From positions 8,209 through 41,214 of the forward strand of contig NW_003207586.1 of NCBI RefSeq assembly GCF_000006405.1: a DNA stretch of 33,006 nt, written 5' to 3'. The notes under the pieces are model-generated. The model made no database searches and had not been told where the DNA came from. It saw only the letters and a program-made list of their open reading frames with translations. The translations under genes were made by a program, and so were the position numbers. This document shows positions 27,901 through 33,006 of this stretch, piece after piece. The stretch comes from Perkinsus marinus ATCC 50983. Lineage: Eukaryota > Perkinsozoa > Perkinsida > Perkinsidae. Numbering within the stretch: position 1 is the first letter of the stretch; each line of letters opens with the position of its first letter.

Positions 27901-30900
27901 TCCTATTATCGGAGGAAATATATATTCGACTTTCTTGCTCATATCAGGAACTTTCTCACTATACAAAAACCTACAATTTTTTCCCAAAAAATTCCTCAGA
28001 AATTCCGTATCATTTTACCCCCAAAATGAACCATCTGAGATTCCCCAACTCATCGGATGTGCCGAGCCCAGAGGATGAAGGAGCGGAGCGACGATAATTA
28101 AGGGCGCTAGCTTTAGAGCAGAAGAACGTGTTTGCTGTAGCATGTATTGCTCGTTATTAAGGACCGTTTCAATTGAGAATCCCCAACGTCCACCACCCTT
28201 ACCGACTGTACGAGGGCTTCCACGTCGACGCTCCCCACCGCCATGCGTATCTCCAACCGTTATCATCAGTGCCACCCGGACCGGGTACGACGTCGATACG
28301 CCATGTTATCTAACGAAAATATGTAATAAGAAATTTAAAAAATGTGTTTTTTTCACGCACGATTATATCCATCTACCACAAAGGTATTAATATCTGTCGG
28401 ATGGCAAGCTTATGATAATTCCGTTCCTCGTGGATAACAAATGATTATGTACATAGTTATTCTTCCATTCTACCATATCTAAAATATCCTACGGGTTCTC
28501 AGATGTATGAAACCGGTAATAACACCCGACAAAATCCGCACAGAAACCCGAAGCCCGAAAACCCGTTTCGACTCACATTCGAGCTCGACGTTGGCGGGTC
28601 CAGCGCAGTCTTCCCAGCAGCATCACTCCATCTTGGGCGATCCAACACCAATAAGTTCACCGGCGAAAACGTTTTCCCTCCGAAGAGTCGCCTTTGATTC
28701 TCCCAAATTTCCGATACATACCTGAACTCAATGAGAATCTGCCGCCTCTTTTTCATTATCGAAAATTGCGCCTCCTCACATAGCAATGTCGATGGAAAAT
28801 ATAAACATATTCAACTACATGTGTTAGTGACAATATGAACTAGGGAAATTCCTATTTTCGGAATTATAGTTTGGAAACTCCCAAGCTCAGCTGAGAAAAG
28901 TGAACCTATATTCCTACTCCAAGACTGCTGTTATCGGGATGAACTCACTCAGTGTCTTCAATTCCTTCAGCTTGTTCTTGCTCAGGTATAAACAACGGCG
29001 TTAACTCTATCTGTTGAACATCCTTTGACGCTGATGCTCTCAGACACGACAACGGCCTGAGGGGGTAGGGATATAGTAAACTCCAGCGGAGCGATGCGCA
29101 TATAGTCGATGTTAGTTATGGCGAACGCATGCGCATCATCCTCAACCTAGTGCAGACTGCTTTGATAGTGTGGTTGGCCACAGTTGGTGATTCTTAAGTA
29201 CCTTCTCATCGATTACCCGTAGTTGTCTTCAGTATTGCACGCACGCACAGTTGGTACATATGCTATACTCCACTCCTCTAAGTGGACTACTAGTGGGTTT
29301 CACGGTACACACTACTGCCGCTTTTAATATTCCCGATATTGTATTAGCAGTCTAGAGGGGAATAGAGTAAAGCCCAGCGGAGCGATGCACATATAGTCGA
29401 TGCTAGTTATGCCAAACGCATGACTAGTGCACACTACTGCCGCTTTTAATATTCCCGATATTGTATTAGCAGTCCCGAAGTGTAGTGAGCATTCCCGAAC
29501 GAACAACCACAACAGGTCCCGGGTTCGATCCCGGCATGCGGTATTTTTGGAAGCAAATACCACGATTCTCAGTAAAAGTACCACGATGTTCGGTAAAATT
29601 ACCACGATTTTCGGTAAAATTACCACTATTTTCGGTAAAATTACCACGATTTTCGGTAAAATTACCACGATTTTCAGTAAAATTACCACTTTTTTGGTAA
29701 AAATTCTATTTTTTGGTAATTTTTTTTACCTCACTTGCGACAACCGTTGCTTCACATATTCAGCATTGATATCAAATGAGCTCGTCAAAAACCGAGACAG
29801 ACCAGAGCGGACAGCTGGATTACAATAAATGCAGTAACTACAGCATGAACAAAATCATCCACAAAATCAAAAAAATATTCCTACAGTGTTAGGTGAGCGC
29901 ACAATACCCAGTGGCAACGCTCAGGGTAGACTGCCAGCAAAAGCGTGCAGTAGAGCAGCCAAACCGAGGATCTGGAAAAATGGAGTTCCACCACCCGAGT
30001 GATATGCAAAAACACTAGTGAAAAATATATTTCACGACTTCTGCATATCACCGCGAATATCCCGTTTTTCACAGAGTATTTCACCACTCCACGTAAAACT
30101 CCAGTGTTTGAGAAATATATCATCGCTTTACTCAGGAGCTTCCAAAACTAATTATAGGCATTTACATACATACCGATTTTTACAAAAACCAATGAGAATT
30201 TCCCCAGAATTTCTCTATTCTCACCAACGCATGTAGTTGACCACGTGCATATTTTCCTCCCACACTGGTCCGCATAAAGCTCAGTAGAGCAACTCAGAAA
30301 CGGCAAGGGTTTCCCCCAGTGTTGGAGGAATATATTTTCGCTCTCCTCAAGCGATCTCAAAAGTTTTGTCACATATCGTAGAGAATTACACACGACTTCG
30401 GGTAGAAGTGTACAACAAAATCAATAAAAACTACTCGAAATTTCTTCAGACTTTTTCACCAACACACACATGCATATCTTCCCACCAGAATCCAGAGGTC
30501 CCTCGTGAAAGATTCAAAACAGGCCCATCGGAAGCACTGGGGGGAAATATGCACATAGTCAACAACATGTGTGGAAATTCTGAGAGGAAAATTGATGAAA
30601 CTCTCATTAGTGTCTATACCCTCCTGAAAACTCCTATTATTAGTGAGGAAACTTCTGAGCTCAGCTGAGCCAAGCCGAAAAAATTTATTCCAACACTCAC
30701 CTGAATGCCCAGCGCCACTCCACAACGTCGTTATATTTCGCTTTCACCATCTGGAACAAATCGATCAATTTCACAAACCGTGAAATCTGCATTTTAAAAT
30801 AGTCGAACTCCAATCTCCTCGTAGTTTGTTGAGATTCCGACAGCGGAGCGAAGTATCTTGAAAAAAAACATATCCAAGGTTCCTCCGCGAAAGATTCAGA

Positions 30901-32555
30901 TCATGCCCACTTACTCCATCAATCCACCAGTGAGCTTCGGGACCACCTTCAATGCCGTCACATACGGTAGTTTATCATCAACTGTAGAAGTCTGCTTATT
31001 CTCAGAAGCCACTACTGCGCACCACCTGGAGAGAGAATCTTAGGTTCAAGCGTGTAAGATTCAGATTAGGTACCTTGCACCTGCCAACTGATCTTCGGAC
31101 TCAATCGTCCATGGCAAATTTCTGCGCATATCATATTTCATAATTGAAGTTTCCCCTATCAGCAACCCCGTTTGTGGGTGAAACACATGCAGCACCTAAA
31201 AACAGTGTGATAAAATACGTCGTTAAAATTTTGTAAATTTCTTATAAACTTTTTGCCGGAAAAATGTCAATGTGGGAAAATATGCATATGGTCAACTACC
31301 TGTTTTGGTGAGAAAAGAAAAATTTTCAGGAAATTTTGGGGAAATTTTTGGAGAATTTTCGCTTATTTCTGCGCACTTCTACCCAAATTCGCACGCAATT
31401 CCCAATAATCAGTGAGCTCAGCTGGAAAAAGCCCGACCATGTCTATGGGCCTAATCCGTATCTTCCACTCAGCAACCTAAGATACCTCTCCCACACCCTA
31501 CCAATTTATCCTGCGGTCTTCGCTGATACAATGGTATCTCAACCGGAGCCTCCAACGTCGGCTGGACCTAATCCGTATCTTACACGCTTGAACCTAAGAT
31601 ACTTACCTCAGTACACACATCCTCCGATCGATCACTAGCCGGGGACCCCAGCTCTTCCCCTGGCATCACCGAAATTTCCGACCAACGTCGTCGCCGATGC
31701 GCTTGTCCTCCTTCAGGTGGTTCTAACAAAACAACTACTTAAGAGTCGTACAAGAATCTTAGGCGATATCATATACGCGATGATATAAAAACAACTACAT
31801 TTGAAAACTAACCTAGAGCGTTCGGGGTATCCAATGTTGTTGTTGTTGTTTCGCTGTCCAGATGATAATCGATCACAGGCACGCGAGCTGAATAGAGAAC
31901 GTGTGCAGTTCGGGAAAATATGTTCACATGCTCAACTACATGTGTTGGTGATGACAATATGAAAATTCTGGGAGGAAATTCTTATTGGTTTCTGTACACT
32001 TCTACCCAAATTCATATATAAACTTTTATAACTAGTAAAAAAACTCCTGAGCTCAGCTGAGGAAAGCAAAGATATATTCCTCCAGCATCTGGACCTACTC
32101 AAAGTTGACTCCAGTTCAGCATACACTACCGGTGGCTGCATACAAGTCGGCCGAGCCGACGATACCAGGTAATCAACAACGCGGATGCTCGCTTTCATCA
32201 ACGGCTGATCCCAGGGGGGAAGTAGGGGATCTAATACGAATCCTAGGAGAATTAAGATTATCAACAATTACTACTTGTTGGTATTCCCTCATACGAGATC
32301 GAACTGAAAATGACAGTAGTAAAATTAATGGAGTTTCACCATATCGAAAAACACCAATAAAAAATCTATTTCACGACTACTGCATATCACCGCGAATATC
32401 GAGTTCACGTAAAACGGCTCGTGAAACTCCAATGTTAGTCTTATTTTCAAACCTATTTTTATTAGAAGTTTCATTTCCCATACGGCTAGCCCTGTCCATC
32501 GCTTGAATCCAATCGTTGGCGAAATCCAAAGTAGGTGCGGAGAAATAGAGGGATT
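24638..32555 (-). CDS. PH-DysF multi-exon membrane protein gene (5' part beyond the right edge)
   Basis: Exons followed on the minus strand: 32555-32484, 32242-32099, 31887-31813, 31722-31607, 31567-31502, 31195 (or 31155)-31074, 31025-30915, 30856-30701, 29971-29885, 29837-29735, 29056-28949, 28774-28577, 28309-28203, 27793-27659, 27590-27409, 26534-26444, 26093-25943, 25604-25446, 24927-24763, 24718-24638. Borders are GT-AG. Phases match at all joins except four unresolved places: 31502 to 31195, 29735 to 29056, 28949 to 28774, and 25446 to 24927. The order is PH-domain end, linker, membrane hairpin, DysF domain, disordered linker, second membrane segment, acidic/basic tail. DysF with membrane segments is known from Pex23/Pex30-type ER-peroxisome proteins and ferlins; a role in membrane contact or shaping is inferred. 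The 3' end below 24638 is not resolved. Confidence 0.72.
24967..25213 (+). repeat. Introner-like repeat split by a MITE
   Basis: TTATGTTCGCTTTCCTCAG at the left and CAGCACATGTAGTTGACC at the right are family blocks; the MITE 25014-25131 lies between. Confidence 0.6.
25014..25131 (+). mobile_element. MITE copy 1 (GGAGTTTCACC family)
   Basis: GGAGTTTCACCACCC to GGGTGAAACTCC, flanked by AAT on both sides. Inserted into an introner-like repeat. A second internal TGGAGTTTCAC near 25091 suggests a local rearrangement. Confidence 0.85.
25380..25424 (-). repeat. Hairpin-unit copy near 25.4 kb
   Basis: Minus strand GGACCTGATTCGTATCTTGC, loop, then GAACCTAAGATTC. It matches the units at 31.0-31.6 kb over about 40 bp. 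It probably lies in an intron that starts at 25445, but a coding reading (LRFFGGAKFVWVDFIYL just after it) keeps this open. Confidence 0.55.
25446..26534 (-). CDS. Exons for the second membrane region
   Basis: Exons 26534-26444, 26093-25943 and 25604-25446 join in phase with each other and with the exon at 27409. They read AAFDYDLYDMATEESQPS, GKIWKDFREVAWRAQVEIAE, FCWRDKGLTHIMAM, then a long hydrophobic segment VLIGACVVLYFVPVSLLLYF, then a basic tail RRGRWKKLLRKCALRH. C-W-R-D-K before a transmembrane pair and a basic cytosolic tail resembles the C-terminal anchor of MCTP-like proteins. Confidence 0.72.
25727..25914 (-). repeat. Introner-like repeat in the intron 25605-25942
   Basis: Plus strand GGAATATGCACATGGTCAAT to CATTCCACCAACACTG, gene orientation. 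It lies just after a strong GTAAGT donor. Confidence 0.68.
26112..26225 (+). mobile_element. MITE copy 2
   Basis: GGAGTTTCACCACCACCC to GTGTGAAACTCC, flanked by ATT on both sides; lies in the intron 26094-26443. Confidence 0.85.
26640..26715 (+). mobile_element. MITE copy 3, partial
   Basis: Right half only: CATATCGCGTTTTTCAC to CGGGTGGTGAAACTCC. The left part is replaced by unrelated AT-rich sequence. Confidence 0.65.
26720..26816 (+). repeat. Partial introner-like repeat left of a MITE
   Basis: Holds the TATACGAACT...GTAGAAGTGTAGAG and TTGTTACCAACACATGC blocks, then is cut by the MITE at 26817. Confidence 0.55.
26817..26953 (-). mobile_element. MITE copy 4, full length
   Basis: 137 bp in reverse orientation, with the longest ends (GGAGTTTCACCAYCC) and flanking AGT on both sides. 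Stands between two introner-like repeat parts. Confidence 0.88.
26950..27100 (+). repeat. Introner-like repeat copy in the intron 26535-27408
   Basis: Plus strand AGTGTTGGAGTAGGAATATA to TGTTTTCCCATACTG. It begins at the right end of the MITE 26817-26953. Confidence 0.65.
27107..27395 (+). repeat. Introner-like repeat split by a MITE
   Basis: Plus strand TGTTGGAGTAAATCTTCGC to ATTTTCCCACACTG, with the MITE 27216-27346 nested inside. Part of the intron 26535-27408. Confidence 0.65.
27216..27346 (+). mobile_element. MITE copy 5
   Basis: Full length, nested in an introner-like repeat; no exact flanking duplication (TTT/AAA). Confidence 0.82.
27409..28774 (-). CDS. Exons for the Dysferlin (DysF) domain
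   Basis: Exons 28774-28577, 28309-28203, 27793-27659 and 27590-27409 join in phase. The N-terminal DysF half reads VSEIWENQRRLFGG and NLLVLDRPRWSD. The core reads ITWRIDVVPGPGGTDDNGWR and YAWRWGASTWKPS. The C-terminal half is YDFVRRRRWLP. These match the family hallmarks: E-N-Q-R, D-R-P-x-W-x-D, T-D-x-x-G-W-x-Y-A and V-R-R-R-R-W. An extra disordered segment of about 45 residues, absent from typical DysF domains, sits before VRRRRW. A Ser/Pro/Glu-rich linker follows. Confidence 0.85.
27898..28025 (+). repeat. Diverged introner-like repeat
   Basis: Starts GGAGGAAATATATATTCGAC and shares the ACTTTCTCACTATA and CCTCAGAAATTCC blocks; the right end is unclear. Lies in the intron 27794-28202. Confidence 0.5.
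28788..28930 (-). repeat. Introner-like repeat in the intron before the DysF exon
   Basis: Plus strand GGAAAATATAAACATATTC to CCTATATTCCTACTCCAAGACTG, gene orientation. It fills most of the interval 28775-28948. Confidence 0.65.
29308..29474. repeat. 45-bp direct repeat, two copies
   Basis: CACACTACTGCCGCTTTTAA and the following 25 bp are identical at 29308-29352 and 29430-29474. A neighbouring ~60-bp block at 29366-29425 repeats 29075-29135 and ends on the minus strand in an acceptor-like pyrimidine tract plus AG in both cases. Confidence 0.8.
29559..29705. repeat. 21-bp minisatellite, seven units
   Basis: Unit ACCACGATTTTCGGTAAAATT, with slightly changed first and last units. It lies in the intron downstream of exon 29837-29735. 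The period of 21 makes heptapeptide-repeat frames on both strands, which I take as artefacts. Confidence 0.9.
29735..31025 (-). CDS. Exons for the first membrane region of the PH-DysF protein
   Basis: Exons 31025-30915, 30856-30701, 29971-29885 and 29837-29735 join in phase. They read TALKVVPKLTGGLM, RRLEFDYFKMQISRFVKLID, NDVVEWRWAFR, SSVWLLYCTLLLAVYPERCH, then NPAVRSGLSRFLTSSFDINA. A W-x-x-A-F-R-S turn followed by a hydrophobic pair is the usual membrane-hairpin pattern of Pex30- and MCTP-like proteins. A 58-nt intron (30857-30914) and a 729-nt intron (29972-30700) separate the first three. Confidence 0.68.
29981..30103 (+). mobile_element. MITE copy 6, beside a splice acceptor
   Basis: GGAGTTCCACCACCC to CGTAAAACTCC. 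Its left end lies 9 nt from the acceptor of exon 29971-29885, so the MITE has taken the place of the intron 3' region. Confidence 0.8.
30103..30266 (+). repeat. Introner-like repeat, reversed copy next to a MITE
   Basis: Plus strand AGTGTTTGAGAAATATATC to CATATTTTCCTCCCACACTG. It directly follows the MITE 29981-30103. Confidence 0.7.
30320..30487 (+). repeat. Introner-like repeat, reversed copy
   Basis: Plus strand CAGTGTTGGAGGAATATA to CTTCCCACCAG. Opposite orientation to the gene; middle of the 729-nt intron. Confidence 0.7.
30488..30530 (-). repeat. Hairpin-unit copy inside the 729-nt intron
   Basis: Minus strand GGGCCTGTTTTGAATCTTTC then ACGAGGGACCTC, clearly related to 30874-30908. It lies between two ~165-bp repeats. 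Confidence 0.6.
30535..30700 (-). repeat. Introner-like repeat starting exactly at an intron donor
   Basis: Minus strand: exon GGCATTCAG, then GTGAGTGTTGGAATAAATTT, the CTCAGCTGAGCTC block, and an end ATATTTCCCCCCAG. The repeat itself supplies a strong GTGAGT donor and a good poly-pyrimidine CAG. Here it is the first segment of the 729-nt intron 29972-30700. Confidence 0.72.
30857..30914 (-). other. 58-nt intron with a diverged hairpin unit
   Basis: Starts GTAAGTGGGC, then ATGATCTGAATCTTTCGCGG, and ends TTTTTTTTCAAG. The unit is in the same orientation as 31026-31073. Exon phases match (2 then 1). Confidence 0.72.
31026..31073 (-). other. 48-nt intron with the hairpin unit in the opposite orientation
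   Basis: Minus strand GTAC, CTAATCTGAATCTTA, loop, TAAGATTC, then TCTCTCCAG. The stem GAATCTTA/TAAGATTC is perfect. The unit is reversed relative to 31568-31606, yet the intron still has GT-AG ends and the exon phases match. Confidence 0.75.
31074..32242 (-). CDS. Linker exons of the PH-DysF gene
   Basis: Exons 32242-32099, 31887-31813, 31722-31607, 31567-31502 and 31195-31074. They read PVIDYHLDSETTTTTLD, then RRRRWSEISVMPGEELGSPA, then TLEAPVEIPLYQRRPQDKL, then IGETSIMKYDMRRNLPWTIE. Charged, Ser/Thr/Pro-rich sequence suggests a flexible cytosolic part with a folded piece near the end. A possible 30-nt intron inside the first exon can equally be read through. Confidence 0.6.
31268..31437 (-). 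repeat. Introner-like repeat copy
   Basis: Same family and orientation; its first bases serve as, or adjoin, the donor at about 31437. Confidence 0.65.
31451..31501 (-). other. 51-nt intron ending in the short hairpin unit
   Basis: Same orientation as 31568-31606: GTATCTT, loop, AAGATAC, GGATTAG, preceded by 16 extra nt at the donor side. The donor is secure; the exon after it is only about 13 nt in my reading. Confidence 0.6.
31568..31606 (-). other. 39-nt intron made of the short hairpin unit
   Basis: Minus strand: GTAA, then GTATCTTA, a 12-nt loop and TAAGATAC (perfect 8-bp stem), then GGATTAG. The whole intron is the repeat unit. The flanking exons join at phase 0. Confidence 0.75.
31909..32092 (-). 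repeat. ~180-bp introner-like repeat in the intron 31888-32098
   Basis: Minus strand begins CTGGAGGAATATATCTTTGC, carries CTCAGCTGAGCTC and CATGTAGTTGAGCATGTG, and ends ATATTTTCCCGAACTG. It occupies most of a 211-nt intron whose flanking phases match. Confidence 0.72.
32329..32431 (+). mobile_element. MITE copy 7, shortened
   Basis: 103 bp with both ends present and AAT on both sides; lies in the intron between 32242 and 32453. Confidence 0.82.
32453..32555 (-). CDS. Exon coding for the C-terminal helix of a PH domain
   Basis: Begins after CGCTTTTCAG and reads SLYFSAPTLDFANDWIQAMD followed by RASRMGNE. The pattern F-S-A-x-T-x-x-x-x-x-x-W-I-x-A-M is the last strand and helix of a PH domain with its invariant Trp. 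Two donors are possible (exon end 32484 or 32453); only the first fits the phase of the next exon as I placed it. The rest of the PH domain would lie right of the window. Confidence 0.6.
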
Positions 32556-32608
32556 CTGAAAAGCGACGACATGCAATTCCGCACAGGTTCAATTCAGTGG
32601 TGTATTAG

Positions 32609-32733
32609 TGGAATTTCACCACCCTAGTAATATGAAAAAAAAAATTTCACGACTATTGCATATCACCGCGAATATCGCGTTCTTCACCGAGTTTTACGAC
32701 GCCACTTCACGTAAAACGGGTTGTGAAACTCCA
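32609..32733 (+). mobile_element. MITE copy 8
   Basis: GGAATTTCACCACCC to GGTTGTGAAACTCC; no exact flanking duplication. Confidence 0.8.
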
Positions 32734-32742
32734 TTGATAAAA

Positions 32743-32874
32743 TGGAGTCTCCTTCACCCTAGTGATATGAAAAACACTAGTGAAAAATATATTTCACGAC
32801 TACTGCATGTCACCGCGAATATCGCCTTTTCAACAGAGTAGTAATCCTCCTTACGTAAAATGGATGAAACTCCA
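32743..32874 (+). mobile_element. MITE copy 9
   Basis: Starts 10 bp after copy 8, same orientation, more diverged right arm. Confidence 0.8.
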
Positions 32875-32893
32875 ACAAAGTAGTACAACTCAA

Positions 32894-33006
32894 TAGAGTT
32901 TCACAACCCGTTTTACGTAAAGTGGCGTAATACTCTGTGAAAAACGCGATATTCGCGGTGATATGCAGTAGTCGTGAAATATGTTTTTCACTAGTGTTTT
33001 TCATAT
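32894..33006 (-). mobile_element. MITE copy 10, runs off the right edge
   Basis: Reverse orientation, begins AGAGTTTCACAACCCG; the far end is outside the window. Confidence 0.75.

Noticed and set aside
28652-28681. Possible 30-nt intron (GTATGT to AAAG) inside the DysF exon
   Set aside because: Reading through keeps WENQRR, which is a hallmark of the domain, so this stretch is coding.
29324-29828. Overlapping frames coding heptapeptide repeats (KITTIFG, ILPKIVV)
   Set aside because: They are read-through of the 21-bp minisatellite on both strands.
31336-31638. Plus-strand frame of 100 codons with repeated PYL...NLRYL
   Set aside because: The repeated peptide comes from the two hairpin-unit introns of the minus-strand gene; minus exons around it join in phase.
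24967-33006. CRISPR-like array
   Set aside because: The repeats have inverted ends, variable spacing and both orientations; they are transposable elements in a eukaryotic gene.

Overview
The window looks like nuclear DNA of an alveolate protist, most likely Perkinsus or a close relative. This is inference from several signs. A histone H2B-variant gene is cut by four introns of 43-48 nt. A mitochondrial-type repeat protein of the N-x-x-W kind has one 40-nt intron. Genes are dense but split by tiny GT-AG introns, and the load of DNA transposons is high. TGA, TAA and TAG all act as stops.

Left part (1 to about 14.3 kb): mobile DNA. A DDE-type transposase-like gene on the minus strand runs off the left edge. 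It has been hit twice. A 2.2-kb hAT-type element (918-3115, 8-bp target duplication TCTGCATT) sits inside the coding region. A 7.0-kb BEL/Pao LTR element (4236-11253, 4-bp duplication GTAA) sits just upstream of a likely start codon. Beyond it lie a 0.5-kb inverted-repeat element (13167-13692) and repeat-rich DNA with no recognisable gene.

Middle (14.3 to 23.7 kb): a second hAT-type element (15320-16234), two minus-strand genes of unknown function (17102-17461, and a four-exon gene with a signal peptide at 17641-18534), a plus-strand HPR/OPR-like gene (20191-21883), and a minus-strand H2B variant (23015-23625). The last two converge.

Right part (24.6 kb to the end): one large minus-strand gene that no long ORF reveals. 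I followed it exon by exon from 32555 down to 24638, and most splice phases match. It encodes a PH-domain end, a membrane hairpin, a Dysferlin (DysF) domain and a second membrane region. Its introns are filled with three repeat families: a ~35-40 bp hairpin unit that makes up most or all of several very short introns, a ~150-200 bp family that in one case is the whole intron-like interval, and a ~105-140 bp MITE with ends GGAGTTTCACCACCC and 3-bp duplications of the form ANT. The first two behave like introners, mobile elements that create or occupy introns. This is the most interesting signal in the window.
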